From: Nostoc sp. PCC 7107
GTDB lineage: Bacteria; Cyanobacteriota; Cyanobacteriia; Cyanobacteriales; Nostocaceae
Assembly (NCBI RefSeq): GCF_000316625.1
Contig: NC_019676.1
Location: 393,501-457,500 of the forward strand
Direction: 5' to 3'
Length of the DNA: 64,000 bases
Shown piece by piece: positions 17,284 through 27,226 of this stretch (positions are counted from its first letter, which is position 1; every line of letters starts with the position of its first letter). Both the position numbers and the translations under genes were made by a program. The notes beneath the pieces are model-generated. The model searched no databases, had not been told where the DNA came from, and was given only the letters and a program-made list of their open reading frames with translations.

Positions 17284-20200
17284 TTACAAAGGGACATTAG
17301 CAAAGTTAACTGTGTATGGTTCTTCTAAAGATTGCTGGGTGCTGGCTTTCACCGCTGCTAAATAGCGACGCAAGGCTGACAATTGTTGAGAATTGGGACG
17401 ATAGCTGAGATTACCTTGCTTTTCAAATAAAGGTGCAGATGCGATCGCCTGATAATCTAAATTCTGAGATGAATTCTGGGTTAACCATGCTGACTCAGGT
17501 GGTGATGGTATCAAACCCGCAGGTAATTCTCCTTCTAAAAATGCCAATAATCTTTGCTGACAAATACTTGTATTAATTCCCCTTCCCTCAAACAATTGCA
17601 GCACTTCGTTAAATGACAAACTGCGCTCTGGTAACAACCGCAGCAATTCTGTAAATAGAAAATAGTCTGTATACTGTTGTCTTGGTTCTTCTAAAATTTG
17701 GGGATGCAAAGGTAACATCGCCAACCCCAATGCAACCCGACTGCAATTCGGTGCGCCATTTTCCCCTAAATACGCATCTTGCATAATCTTGGCGTTGGGG
17801 AGTTTTTGCTTGAGCCAATGATGCACAACTCCTAATGATGCAACTCCACCAGTCAAGATGGCTTGATTAATTGCTTCGGTGGGGATACCCCGCGCGACTA
17901 GCAATTTATTCAATTCGCGGTTCAGTCGCCGCACAAAGGGGACAAACACCTGATTTTCTAAGTCCCGTCGTTGTAGTTTCCACTGTTGGTCTGCCAAATC
18001 CAGAGTAAAATTTTCTTGGTGTTGCAAAATTAACTTTAACGCGAGGGCAGATTCTAAAGCAGCTTGTCCTAATATGGAACTTTCGAGGCGTTGTTGTAAG
18101 CGAATTCGCACACCGATATCTGGCTCTCCGGCTCGTGGTAAATCAAATTTGTCTAACCCCAAACTTTGCCACTGCATTTTGTCTATATCAGGAAATGCAG
18201 TTTGCCAATGCCAAGGATTACTAGTATTATTTTTACCATTCTCTGCAATATCTTTGCGTGATTGCCGATATTTTGGCGGAATCAACAACTGACAAATAAT
18301 ATCTTGTTCTATTCCCTTACTGGCATAAGGAAAACTGTGCAGCATAAAATCTTGATGCGCTAATTGCAGCAGATTTTCTGGAACATCAACCAAAGCCATT
18401 TCAGTAGCGGTTGCGCCAATATTAATCACCAAAGTATTGCCGAGCAATGGTTCTGTGGTTTGGACAGGCTGTAAACCAGTGCGATCGCTCACTTGAATGA
18501 TTTCGCCGTGACTTTGATCGAATAAACTAATTAAACTGGCGATCGCTTCTTCTACAAAAAATACTTGCTGGGGATGTTGAATCAGTTTGCTCGTCAACAA
18601 AGCTTCCCGCACATTAAATCTATATTGTTCTGACCAACTAGAAGGACAAGTGCAGATGACACCAGCGATTTTACCAACAATTGTGTGGAAAGTCGGCTGA
18701 TTAATCCCCACAGCCATAGCCACTAAACCTTGTGTGGTGCTTTGGCGATCAGATTTTAGCGTTAAAAGTAACTTCGAGAGCGATCGTACCACCCAAATCA
18801 ATGGCCCTGCCGAAAACTCATTGAATTGCAGCACCGGTTCCCATTTTTGCTCTTCATTTTTGTAGGGAATCGCAACTTGTAAATAAGGCTTTAACTGTGC
18901 GGAACATTGGCTACTTTTGACATTAATTCCACCATTTGAAACTGAAGCATTCGGTAGATAAACTTCCGCAGGTAAACGAAATGAGTGTTGAAACGAATTC
19001 GCCCCTGGGATATTTTCAGCTGACCAGTAAATAGGATACACCACCGATTGGGAGCGATTTAACAAAGCCGCAGAAATACCCGTTGTTCCCAAATCAATAC
19101 CTAAATACCATACTGAGTTATGCACATCGACAGTCAGTTCTATCTGGCTGGGAGAAATGGAACCAGTTGTGGCTTCCTTTTTTTTTTCGTTGGCGGGACT
19201 AAAGTTTAAATCAGCTTGTGTTTGTGGCAATGATATAGGTGCAACTGGTGGTACAGCCGGACGCGAAAAAGCCACATTTGGCGTATGGTCTACTGTTTGT
19301 GGATGAGGAAAAGTAATATCTGGTGGTTCGCTATCTGCCAGACTGTAGACATCCGCTGACTGATAATTGATCAACTCATCAAAATTAGCTAAATCTTGAT
19401 TTAATTGCTGCAACTGTGATTCATTCAAAGAAATCTCCGGTAAATTTGCCGACTGTATTACCTCTGGCGCAAGCAAATTCTCCTGGGGGGAAGCTGCAAT
19501 ATATATATCTGATAAATTCTCCTGGGGTTCCACATCAGAGGTATATGCTATTTCTGAAGTTGGTTCATCTAAAGTCAATGCAATTTCTGCGGGAGACAAA
19601 CCAGGCCATAAATTCTCTTCACTACTCGCCTCGGCGAACAGTTCACTTAAAGAAGTAATCGTATCACTATGCTCTGGCTGAACTGGAATATTTTCCCGCA
19701 GAGCAGGAGAATAACTGAGGGTGGTGCTGAATAATTCCGGCTCTTCCTCAAAAAATAACTCTTGTTGGAAATCTGATGATAAATCAATAAATTGCGGCGA
19801 ATCAGTTGGTATGTTTAGCGGTGGAGTGTGACTCGGTTCAAACAACCCTGCATCAGACTGAGTAAATATCGACTCCGGTAAGCCAACATTCCCATCAAAT
19901 AACGGTGTCAGAGGCGGGTAATCATGAGTATTTAATTTGGTAGAATTTTCTCTTGCATCTGGAGATGTTTCTGGTTCTTTTACAGGAGTGCTGAGAGGTG
20001 CGGTGTCAACAATATTTGCTGAAAAATCCGGTGTTGGTTCCTCTAGCGTAGGCTCAACACTCGGTTGATTCACCGAACTAATATTAAATAAACTAGCATA
20101 AAGTTGATCTACCTCATCAGTATCAGTTAATTCCAGATTCTGTGGTGCTGAGTCACTGAACATCTCAAAAAGTTCTGGGGGAGGAGTGACAGCTTCGGGA

Positions 20201-21384
20201 GTAGGTAGGAGTGATGGCGAACTTAATGGTTGTTGTGGAGTGTCATCCGCCAATTCATCCCAGTCCTCAAACCCTTCCAGTTCTGGGGGAGTTGTCGAAC
20301 TATCCACAGCTTGAGTCACAATACCTGTTAGTTCTAACAGCATTGCATCCAAATCGTTAGCCGCCAAATCATCTGCAAATTCAACTTCTGGTTGTGGTAA
20401 TTCTAATGCTGGATTTGTGGCTACTGTCTTGGTGATAGCGGGTGGGACAGTTTCTACAGTAACAGTATCTTCTTTTGTGGGGAATGGCGATCGCTTTGAT
20501 GTTTCTTGAACCGTCGCCGCGGGAATTATGGCAGGAAGTTGTTGCAATTGCTGAGTCCAATTATTCAAGAAACTCACCAGCAACTGTTCCCCTTGCAAGC
20601 CTGTACTGTGCATTCTCGCCAGTGCTTGCGACAAGGATTCATGATAAGTATTAATATTGCGCTGTAGTGCATCAAAAACAACATTCACCGTTCCATCTAA
20701 AGACAGTAAACGTTGGTCTAATTCCTTCGCAAACTGAGTTAACCGTTCTACCTGCGTTGAAGATTCTAATGCAGACACACCCGTAGCAGCTGTTCGTTCT
20801 ATACTGTTGTGCTGACTTGAACTAACAGCATTCAACTCATTCGCCTGATGCTCCTTGATATGCGGTGCGACAGTGGGAACAAGGCGACTCATTAGTACCT
20901 GTAAAAATTCCCCAATGATTTGCTCTTGATGGGATAACTGTTGACTTAAAGAGTAATTTTGCAGCCGCTTCTGTTCCAATTGCCTAATTTCCTGCATCAG
21001 AGTCGAGCGTTCTTGCAATAGCGCTGTTAATTCTGCTTGAAGTGGCTGAATTAATATCGCCAATTCACTTTTGAATTGGCTACTCAGAACATTATTTTCT
21101 GCTGACTCAGATGGAGATAACTCTCCTGAAGATTGATGATTAACTTGTTCAGCAAATTTCGCCAACAAAGGTGATGTTTGCATCTGTCCTGTTGGCTGAG
21201 GAATATAGCCTTGTAAATCCTCAGTTTCTTTTAAATTCACCAGAAAGTTGCGAACTCGTTCTAAAACTTCTCTGGCTTCTGGCGCTTGACCAGACAGCAG
21301 CTTCGGCAGTCGCTTACCATTGTTAGTGAGTAAGTTATCAATATCTGCGATCAGTTTTTGAATTTCATCAGCGCGGGAAGTCAC
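17284..21384 (-). CDS. large coiled-coil protein with C-terminal Hsp70-type ATPase domain
   Basis: 1366 residues. Residues about 1-290 are hydrophilic and heptad-rich (ELTALLQERSTLMQEIRQLE), predicting coiled coil. About 300-740 is an acidic, Pro/Ser/Thr/Glu-rich disordered linker. From about 756 an actin/Hsp70-type ATPase begins: WYLGIDLGTTGISAALL is the phosphate-1 loop, LVINIGATATEMALVD phosphate-2, and AILTGGVASLGVVHHWL the adenosine motif. The DnaK peptide-binding C-terminal domain is not recognisable; only about 120 other residues follow. A cytoplasmic ATP-driven scaffold or chaperone is inferred. The upstream ATG at 21384 starts MTSRADEIQKLIADIDNLL. Confidence 0.85.
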   Translation of the reverse strand: MTSRADEIQKLIADIDNLLTNNGKRLPKLLSGQAPEAREVLERVRNFLVNLKETEDLQGYIPQPTGQMQTSPLLAKFAEQVNHQSSGELSPSESAENNVLSSQFKSELAILIQPLQAELTALLQERSTLMQEIRQLEQKRLQNYSLSQQLSHQEQIIGEFLQVLMSRLVPTVAPHIKEHQANELNAVSSSQHNSIERTAATGVSALESSTQVERLTQFAKELDQRLLSLDGTVNVVFDALQRNINTYHESLSQALARMHSTGLQGEQLLVSFLNNWTQQLQQLPAIIPAATVQETSKRSPFPTKEDTVTVETVPPAITKTVATNPALELPQPEVEFADDLAANDLDAMLLELTGIVTQAVDSSTTPPELEGFEDWDELADDTPQQPLSSPSLLPTPEAVTPPPELFEMFSDSAPQNLELTDTDEVDQLYASLFNISSVNQPSVEPTLEEPTPDFSANIVDTAPLSTPVKEPETSPDARENSTKLNTHDYPPLTPLFDGNVGLPESIFTQSDAGLFEPSHTPPLNIPTDSPQFIDLSSDFQQELFFEEEPELFSTTLSYSPALRENIPVQPEHSDTITSLSELFAEASSEENLWPGLSPAEIALTLDEPTSEIAYTSDVEPQENLSDIYIAASPQENLLAPEVIQSANLPEISLNESQLQQLNQDLANFDELINYQSADVYSLADSEPPDITFPHPQTVDHTPNVAFSRPAVPPVAPISLPQTQADLNFSPANEKKKEATTGSISPSQIELTVDVHNSVWYLGIDLGTTGISAALLNRSQSVVYPIYWSAENIPGANSFQHSFRLPAEVYLPNASVSNGGINVKSSQCSAQLKPYLQVAIPYKNEEQKWEPVLQFNEFSAGPLIWVVRSLSKLLLTLKSDRQSTTQGLVAMAVGINQPTFHTIVGKIAGVICTCPSSWSEQYRFNVREALLTSKLIQHPQQVFFVEEAIASLISLFDQSHGEIIQVSDRTGLQPVQTTEPLLGNTLVINIGATATEMALVDVPENLLQLAHQDFMLHSFPYASKGIEQDIICQLLIPPKYRQSRKDIAENGKNNTSNPWHWQTAFPDIDKMQWQSLGLDKFDLPRAGEPDIGVRIRLQQRLESSILGQAALESALALKLILQHQENFTLDLADQQWKLQRRDLENQVFVPFVRRLNRELNKLLVARGIPTEAINQAILTGGVASLGVVHHWLKQKLPNAKIMQDAYLGENGAPNCSRVALGLAMLPLHPQILEEPRQQYTDYFLFTELLRLLPERSLSFNEVLQLFEGRGINTSICQQRLLAFLEGELPAGLIPSPPESAWLTQNSSQNLDYQAIASAPLFEKQGNLSYRPNSQQLSALRRYLAAVKASTQQSLEEPYTVNFANVPL

Positions 21385-22402
21385 TTTGAATTACCTTAGC
21401 TAGAACTGGATTTTAACTTGGGTGAGAAATTGACGCTTATCAAAGTTAAGAACGGTAGTAGCTGCCCCTCAGACTTCTGACGGCAATTTATGATCACTAG
21501 GCATCATGGTCATTAGCTGGAGTGCTAATTGAAGTACAAGGATACAAAAATATTCCCTAATTGTCAGCCAAGTTGGTTGACTAGGCATTTTGCTCTTTTA
21601 CTCTACAGGCGATGTTACAGCTTCTCTGACTTCACAATCAAAAACATAAAAAAATGCAACAAATCGACCAGGAGTCTGGAAACAACTGGCATCTGATCAC
21701 AGACACCACATCAACAAGGCAAATTCCCTCCACTTTACATCCAGATGCGCCATTAATCTAGCTAAGGAGTATAGGAATGGCAAGTTAACTAGAACACAAA
21801 AAATAATTTGGATGACCTACACACAAAGGTTATACCATTTTGGATTTTAGATTTTGTGGAAAGTTGAGCCAGTGCGTTGGACGGGTTCCCAGGCTTGAAG
21901 CAACTGGCGTTCGTTGCGTGCGGAGAAAACTTGCGTGCGCGGGTTCTCTCCGTTGAGCAAACTTTCCAAGACAGATTTTGGATTGGGGAATTGCTTAATG
22001 GTGAGCTTTTTAGCAATTTATATTGGTATTAGTGGGTGAAATTAGGACTGACAGGTGTAGGTTTTTGATGAGATGTCTGGGAAACTTGGTTTTAGGGTAG
22101 GAGTGTAGGGAATAATCAATTTTCCGCAGATTTTGCGTTAGCAAAAATTAACTAGTTTGAGTATCATTAATGTGGTTTGCCTATATTTTTAAGTAAATAT
22201 TTTTGCAATGCAGCTAGGTTTTCAAATTTCTCCCAAAGGCACTTAGACATTACTTACACAAGTTTTACTCTATTTAAACTGCGTCAGTGAGACTGTTTTT
22301 ACAAATGCTTTTATTGTGATTTTGTTTACTTGGCTGAACTCTGTATTGAAAAAAGTCTTAGCATTGATGGCTTAGGCTGAAATTAGCTCTGTTGTTTGTT
22401 TT
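21385..22402. other. 1-kb intergenic region with dispersed repeats
   Basis: No credible gene. Around 21823-21860 lies a TATACCATTTTGGATTTTAG motif, a Nostoc-style heptamer-type repeat. Around 21885-21970 lies a GC-rich mosaic (GCGTTCGTTGCGTGCGGAGA, then GCGGGTTCTCTCCGTTGAG), another dispersed type. The reverse open frame across 21789-22016 is made from these repeats. The last 300 bases should hold the promoter of the Crp-family gene. Confidence 0.45.
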
Positions 22403-23134
22403 GTGTGTAATACCTTTAATGAAGATGCCGTAATGGGAGACCGATATAGCTTGCAAGAAGAACCTATTCATCCGTGGATTAGAACCGCTCCCTTTTTTCA
22501 AGGGTTGCCCGAATCAGTTGTGGAAGCAGCCCTTATCCATCTTGTGACTCGAACACACCCAGCAAATCAAGTGATTTTGTTGGAAAATGACTGGGGTGGT
22601 TCTGTGTATTTTATCTTTGAGGGTTGGGTAAAAATCCGTACGTATAATTTGGAAGGTAAAGAAGTAACTCTGAATATTCTAGGTAAAGGCGAATTATTTG
22701 GTGAAATGGCAGCTTTGGATGAAGTGCCTCGTTCTACCGATGTGATTACTCTTACTCCTACAGTTATCGGCAGTCTGCCATCTCAAGATTTTGTTAAGTT
22801 ACTCCAAATAGAACCCTTGGCAGGGGTAAGATTATCAAAGTTGATGGCTAGACGCTTGCGGCAAGTAAATCGTCGTCTGCGATTGCGAGAATCTGATAGT
22901 CAATCGCGGGTAGCAGATACTTTATTATTTTTAGCAGAAGGGCAAGGAAAGCGATCGCTCACAGGAACAGAAATTCCGAATTTGCCTCACCGAGAATTAA
23001 GTAGTTTAAGTGGGCTGGCGCGAGAAACTGTGACAAGAGTCTTGACTAGGTTAGAAAAAAAAGGGTTAATTCAGCGGGATCAAGATACTATTTCTATCCC
23101 CGATGTGTTAGCCCTGGAAAGATTGATTGTATAA
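22403..23134 (+). CDS. Crp/Fnr family transcription regulator
   Basis: 243 residues from GTG 22403; ATG 22433 (233 residues) is an equally possible start. The N-terminal cyclic-nucleotide-binding-like beta barrel (about 30-145) includes VYFIFEGWVKI and GKGELFGEMAALDEVPRSTD, close to the phosphate-binding cassette, where the GE and R-S positions are kept. The dimerisation helix runs about 145-175. The C-terminal winged helix carries HRELSSLSGLARETVTRVL, a clear Crp-type recognition helix. Effector and targets are unknown. The DUF2232 gene starts 13 bases downstream, so the two probably form an operon with cobT further on. Confidence 0.9.
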   Translation: MCNTFNEDAVMGDRYSLQEEPIHPWIRTAPFFQGLPESVVEAALIHLVTRTHPANQVILLENDWGGSVYFIFEGWVKIRTYNLEGKEVTLNILGKGELFGEMAALDEVPRSTDVITLTPTVIGSLPSQDFVKLLQIEPLAGVRLSKLMARRLRQVNRRLRLRESDSQSRVADTLLFLAEGQGKRSLTGTEIPNLPHRELSSLSGLARETVTRVLTRLEKKGLIQRDQDTISIPDVLALERLIV

Positions 23135-23146
23135 AAAATTTTCAAC

Positions 23147-23911
23147 ATGAGTATTGTCGATTCTCTGCCGGAAGAGCCAGAGGAAAGCCCATCTTCTGAA
23201 TCTCAACTTTCAAACCAAGAACAATTACAGCAAAATCACAGTCCCAATCATGCTGGGAACCATAGCCAATTACAATCTCCTCATTTAAAAGCTGTTGCAC
23301 CTTTGAGGATGGTAGAAACGGCATTTTTAGCCAGTACTGCCAGCTTAATTTGGTTTATTAATTTTTATTTTCCTTTGGGGCCAGTGTTGCGGATATTTTT
23401 TTCTGTACCCATCGCTCTAGTTTACCTGCGCTGGGGACAAAGAGCCGCATGGATGGCCGCCGTTACCTCTGGCTTGTTGTTATCTGTACTGATGGGGCCT
23501 GTTCGCAGTCTCTTGTTTGTCATGCCTTATGCTTTTATGGGCGTACTCTTGGGCGCAACTTGGCATCGTCGCGTTCCTTGGATTGTGTCTATCACTTTAG
23601 CTGCGTTGTTAGGCACTTTGGGCTTCTTTTTTCGGATGTGGTTACTATCTATATTGTCCGGCGAAGACTTATGGATTTATTTAATTAACCAAGTTACAGA
23701 AATTACCGAGTGGATATTTCTCAAACTCGGATTATTAAACACTCCCAGTGTATTTTTGATTCAAGTTGGGGCTTTTGCCTTGGTTGTCATTAATAACTTT
23801 ATTTATCTGTTTGTGGTACACCTAGCCGCATGGCTACTACTAGATCGTTTGGGCAATCCTATTCCCCGTCCGCCGCGTTGGGTGCAAGTCATGATGGATT
23901 ATGAAGCTTAG
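23147..23911 (+). CDS. DUF2232 family membrane protein
   Basis: 254 residues. A hydrophilic Gln/Ser-rich first 60 residues is followed by five to seven hydrophobic segments (TAFLASTASLIWFINFYFPL and FVMPYAFMGVLLGATW). It resembles the DUF2232/YybS-type predicted membrane proteins, some of which look like substrate-binding S components of transporters; no function is known. Starts 13 bases after the Crp-type gene and ends 65 bases before cobT, so joint transcription is likely. With cobT next door, a role in uptake of a corrin precursor is possible but speculative. Confidence 0.75.
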   Translation: MSIVDSLPEEPEESPSSESQLSNQEQLQQNHSPNHAGNHSQLQSPHLKAVAPLRMVETAFLASTASLIWFINFYFPLGPVLRIFFSVPIALVYLRWGQRAAWMAAVTSGLLLSVLMGPVRSLLFVMPYAFMGVLLGATWHRRVPWIVSITLAALLGTLGFFFRMWLLSILSGEDLWIYLINQVTEITEWIFLKLGLLNTPSVFLIQVGAFALVVINNFIYLFVVHLAAWLLLDRLGNPIPRPPRWVQVMMDYEA

Positions 23912-23939
23912 AGAAGACAGGAGGCAGAAGTTCAGAGTT

Positions 23940-23971
23940 TTTTAACTATTGACTCTTGACTCTTGATTCTT
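23940..23971 (+). repeat. heptamer-type tandem repeat (TTGACTC)
   Basis: The run ATTGACTCTTGACTCTTGAT between the DUF2232 gene and cobT repeats TTGACTC several times. It is of the same family as the array upstream of coxB. Confidence 0.6.
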
Positions 23972-23976
23972 AATTT

Positions 23977-25095
23977 ATGATTAGTATTTATTCTCAAATA
24001 GAACAAGGTAAAGCCTGGATTAATAAATATCGTGGTAATTTACCTGTATTTGCCTGTGTGTTAGGTTTTACAGAAACTGCTTTGATTCCCGGAATTTCAG
24101 CGGCTGGAAGTACGCCAGAAGACCGCAAGTATACGGCTTGTGCAGATGCTGAATTTTTATACTACGGTGCAGAACATCAACCGCAGTATTCTTTACCACC
24201 ACTCACAGCGGGAGCATCGCCTGTGTTAATTTCTCGCGCTGTGGTGGAAGCACTCAAAATTCCAGTTTATTTATTTAATGCAGGATTACCTCAGTTCCCG
24301 GCTGTACCAGCAATTGATTTGGGTGGTTCGTTAGCTCAGTGTGTAAGTACAGGTAAGGCGATGGAATTAGCCACAGTCAAACACTTGCTAGAACAAGGAA
24401 TGATTTGGGGCGATCGCTTGGCGGCTGAAGTTCCACAAAGTTACGTCATTTTAAGTGAATGCGTTGTTGGTGGTACGACAACCGCTTTGGCTATTCTCAC
24501 GGCGTTAGGAATAGATGCGATCGGCAAAGTCAACAGCAGTCACCCAATTTGTAACCATCAGCAAAAATGGCAAATAGTTCAGTCGGGATTACAAAAAATT
24601 CCGCATTCTTCCCATCCTCTAGAAATCGTGGCAGCCGTGGGTGATCCTATGCAAGTGGTAGTAGCGGGAATGGCGATCGCCGCTAGTCGTCGTTGTGGGG
24701 TAATATTGGCAGGTGGCACACAAATGCTGGCCGTTTACGCTTTAACTACGGCAATTTCTCAAGCACTTAACTTATTTTGGCAACCCACAGAAGTAATTGT
24801 CGGTACAACTCGCTGGGTAGCAGAAGATCCCACCGGTAAGACTGTTGATTTAGCCCTCAGCTTGGATAAAATCAGCAACACTCAAGGTACAAACCCACCT
24901 TTATTATCAACACAACTAAGTTTTGCCAATTCCCGTTATACCCAACTCCAAGCTTATGAGCAAGGTTTTGTCAAAGAAGGTGTGGGTGCTGGAGCCGCCT
25001 GCATTGCAGCCTATCTATACCAAAATTGGTCACAATCTCAACTTTTAGTAGCTATTGAAGACCAATTCCAGCGGCTGTGTCAATCTAAAGTTTAA
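23977..25095 (+). CDS. cobT: nicotinate mononucleotide-dependent phosphoribosyltransferase CobT (cyanobacterial form)
   Basis: 372 residues. The protein matches the cyanobacterial/archaeal CobT-like family: FACVLGFTETALIPGISAAG near the start, LPPLTAGASPVLISRAVVEA, and VGDPMQVVVAGMAIAASRRC. It transfers phosphoribose from nicotinate mononucleotide to the lower-ligand base (adenine or dimethylbenzimidazole) during nucleotide-loop assembly of B12-type cofactors in the cytoplasm. cobH lies about 16 kb away, so cobalamin genes are dispersed. No cobalamin riboswitch was recognised upstream. The ATG at 23977 is the first start after the repeat. Confidence 0.85.
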   Translation: MISIYSQIEQGKAWINKYRGNLPVFACVLGFTETALIPGISAAGSTPEDRKYTACADAEFLYYGAEHQPQYSLPPLTAGASPVLISRAVVEALKIPVYLFNAGLPQFPAVPAIDLGGSLAQCVSTGKAMELATVKHLLEQGMIWGDRLAAEVPQSYVILSECVVGGTTTALAILTALGIDAIGKVNSSHPICNHQQKWQIVQSGLQKIPHSSHPLEIVAAVGDPMQVVVAGMAIAASRRCGVILAGGTQMLAVYALTTAISQALNLFWQPTEVIVGTTRWVAEDPTGKTVDLALSLDKISNTQGTNPPLLSTQLSFANSRYTQLQAYEQGFVKEGVGAGAACIAAYLYQNWSQSQLLVAIEDQFQRLCQSKV

Positions 25096-25159
25096 AAAAA
25101 GAATTATACCGAGACACGTAGCCCGTTAGCGTAGCTGCACGAAGAGTCCTTACTTCAAT

Positions 25160-25179
25160 CCCACTCTTTTAAGGGTGGG
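25160..25179. terminator. hairpin between convergent cobT and photolyase genes
   Basis: CCCACTCTT-TT-AAGGGTGGG folds into a nine-pair stem (one G-T wobble) in the 180-base gap between two converging genes. It may terminate both, but there is no U-run, and the surrounding GTAGCCCGTTAGCGTAGCTG string is a dispersed repeat, so it could equally be a repeat remnant. Confidence 0.4.
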
Positions 25180-25274
25180 TTCCTCTGCTGAATTTATAAA
25201 TAGGCTATGAGGGCAAGCATCTGTTTACTTTTACAGTAAGTTGTATCTCACCAATCTAGAATTGGTTATAGTTT

Positions 25275-26714
25275 TTACCTCATTATTTCTTTCTGCTGTT
25301 GATAGAGTTGTTTAAATTGCTGTTGTCGTTGTTTATGATCAACGATGGGTTCAGGGTAGCTAACAGCGCGGCGTTCTAGAGGTGTAATTTTACCCGTTAC
25401 TAAATATTCATTATCAATAGACCGCAATTCTGGCAACCATCGGCGGATATATTCGCCATCTGGATCAAATTTTTGTGTTTGACTGGCTGGGTTAAAAATT
25501 CGCAAGGGTTTGGGATCCATCCCACTAGAAGCACTCCATTGCCAACCGCCATTATTAGCAGATAAATCACCGTCAATTAGCTTTTGCATAAAATATTTTT
25601 CGCCTAATTGCGGACTAATTAGCAAGTCTTTTGTCAGAAAACTAGCAACAATCATTCGACAACGGTTGTGCATCCAACCGCTTTGATTTAATTGGCGCAT
25701 GGCTGCATCTACGATGGGGTAGCCTGTTTTGCCTTCGCACCAAGCTTGAAAGTGTGCGTCGTTAGTTTCCCAAGGAAAGTTTTTAAAGGCATCACGGTAA
25801 GCACCTTCAGCTAATTCGGGGAAACTATACATAGCGTGTTGATAAAATTCACGCCAAGCTAGTTCTTGCTGCCAGGTGCGGATACTAGTTGTTGTTTCTT
25901 CACTGCGGCTATTTTCTTGCGCTGCTACTGTAGCTTGCCAAACAGTGCGAATGCCAATTGCACCAAATTTCAACGCAGCACTTAATTGCGATGTTCCATC
26001 TGTCGCGGGAAAGTTGCGCTGTTCTTGGTATTCGGTAATGGTTTTATAGGTAAATTCTGCTAATCTCGCTTGGGCGGAGGCTTCCCCTGGTGAGAGAATT
26101 AAGTCACTATCCCAGATAAATCCTAAATCTTTGGCGGTTGGTAATGGAATTGCACCAGCGTTTTGGGCAATTTCTTGTTCGGCTGGTGTTAATCCTTCCA
26201 CTGTTTGTAAGGTGGCTACTGGTGGCGCTTTTGGTTTGCTAGTCCAATTTTTCCAAAAGGGGGTGTACACAGTGTACGGTGTATTGCTACCTGTGCGAAT
26301 TTCTGCGGGAGAGTGGAGGGTTTGATCCCAGTTTTCGCTGAGGAATTGAATGCCTTTTGCTTTGAGTGCATCAATTATATTGCGATCGCGTATTTGAGAA
26401 TATGGTTCTACATCCCAATTCCAAAACACAGCTTTGGCATTTAAAGCTTCAGCTAAAGCGGGAATTACTTCCATCGCATCGGCATGGAGAATCAGAAGTT
26501 GGCTACCAATTTGAGCATATCGCTCCTGTAATGCCTGTAAGCAGCCAATCATATATGTTACTCTCACAGGCGCAATATCATCACGTTCAAGAATATTGCG
26601 ATCTAGACAAAATACACCCACAACTTTTGGGCTTTGACTTCTTGCGGTAGCTAGTCCAGTATTGTCAGAAATGCGTAAGTCACGGCGATGCCAAAACAAA
26701 ATTAACTCAGACAT
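25275..26714 (-). CDS. phr: deoxyribodipyrimidine photolyase (8-HDF/FAD class I)
   Basis: 479 residues, full length. The N-terminal antenna domain begins [19 protein letters not shown]. The C-terminal FAD domain includes [40 protein letters not shown] and [20 protein letters not shown], the classical photolyase signature. The enzyme uses blue light to split cyclobutane pyrimidine dimers in DNA. The strong repair signature and the NGGWQW motif favour a CPD photolyase over a cryptochrome. Monocistronic; the ATG at 26714 gives the normal N-terminus. Confidence 0.93.
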   Translation of the reverse strand: MSELILFWHRRDLRISDNTGLATARSQSPKVVGVFCLDRNILERDDIAPVRVTYMIGCLQALQERYAQIGSQLLILHADAMEVIPALAEALNAKAVFWNWDVEPYSQIRDRNIIDALKAKGIQFLSENWDQTLHSPAEIRTGSNTPYTVYTPFWKNWTSKPKAPPVATLQTVEGLTPAEQEIAQNAGAIPLPTAKDLGFIWDSDLILSPGEASAQARLAEFTYKTITEYQEQRNFPATDGTSQLSAALKFGAIGIRTVWQATVAAQENSRSEETTTSIRTWQQELAWREFYQHAMYSFPELAEGAYRDAFKNFPWETNDAHFQAWCEGKTGYPIVDAAMRQLNQSGWMHNRCRMIVASFLTKDLLISPQLGEKYFMQKLIDGDLSANNGGWQWSASSGMDPKPLRIFNPASQTQKFDPDGEYIRRWLPELRSIDNEYLVTGKITPLERRAVSYPEPIVDHKQRQQQFKQLYQQQKEIMR

Positions 26715-26893
26715 TCCCTACCTATTACAGTTCACTTGTACTATGCTAAATCCTAGCAGTAAGTAACCATTATGAACTACAAGTATGTATATAAGAGAGG
26801 ATAGGGGCTAAAGGCTAGGGATAAGAAAGGAGAATTTTCTACTCAGCACTTTCAATTCAGGATGCTAAAAGATAAAATTTCACACTTCAGACT

Positions 26894-27226
26894 TTACACT
26901 TCTTCCGTCTCTTTCGGGTTAATTTCACACACTAGTTCATAGACTACTGTCTTTGGTGGCTCGACAAATAAAGGCATCATTTTTTTCAAAATGTGTTGGT
27001 AAACCTGATTTTGGTTAGCTTCCATATCTTCTACACTCTCCCAAAAAATTATAGATATGCCTCTGTCAGTTCCTGGTTCTTGTAACAGATAAGCTCCTTT
27101 GAAACCTGTTGTATAGGTTAATACAGCTTCTTCATAAAGTTGTTTGGCAGTTTCAAATTTACCAGGCTTGAATTCGCCTATTGCTACATGAGTAAATTTA
27201 TGTCTGAGAAAGTCTTGAAAATCCAT
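26894..27226 (-). CDS. antibiotic biosynthesis monooxygenase (ABM)-like protein
   Basis: 110 residues, predicted ferredoxin-like dimeric alpha/beta barrel: FTHVAIGEFKPGKFETAKQL, then GFKGAYLLQEPG and SIIFWESVEDMEANQ match the ABM/DUF family layout. Members include heme-degrading and quinol monooxygenases and many uncharacterised stress proteins; catalytic residues are not diagnosable, so substrate and activity are unknown. Monocistronic, with its own upstream AT-rich region. The ATG at 27226 follows GGAGAGAAATTTT, a good ribosome site. Confidence 0.7.
   Translation of the reverse strand: MDFQDFLRHKFTHVAIGEFKPGKFETAKQLYEEAVLTYTTGFKGAYLLQEPGTDRGISIIFWESVEDMEANQNQVYQHILKKMMPLFVEPPKTVVYELVCEINPKETEEV

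Noticed and set aside
21789-22016. Reverse frame of 75 codons
   Set aside because: Composed of GC-rich dispersed repeats and a heptamer-type motif; no start context.
25100-25200. Riboswitch or small RNA after cobT
   Set aside because: Only a short hairpin and a dispersed-repeat string are visible; no cobalamin-box or other RNA motif found.
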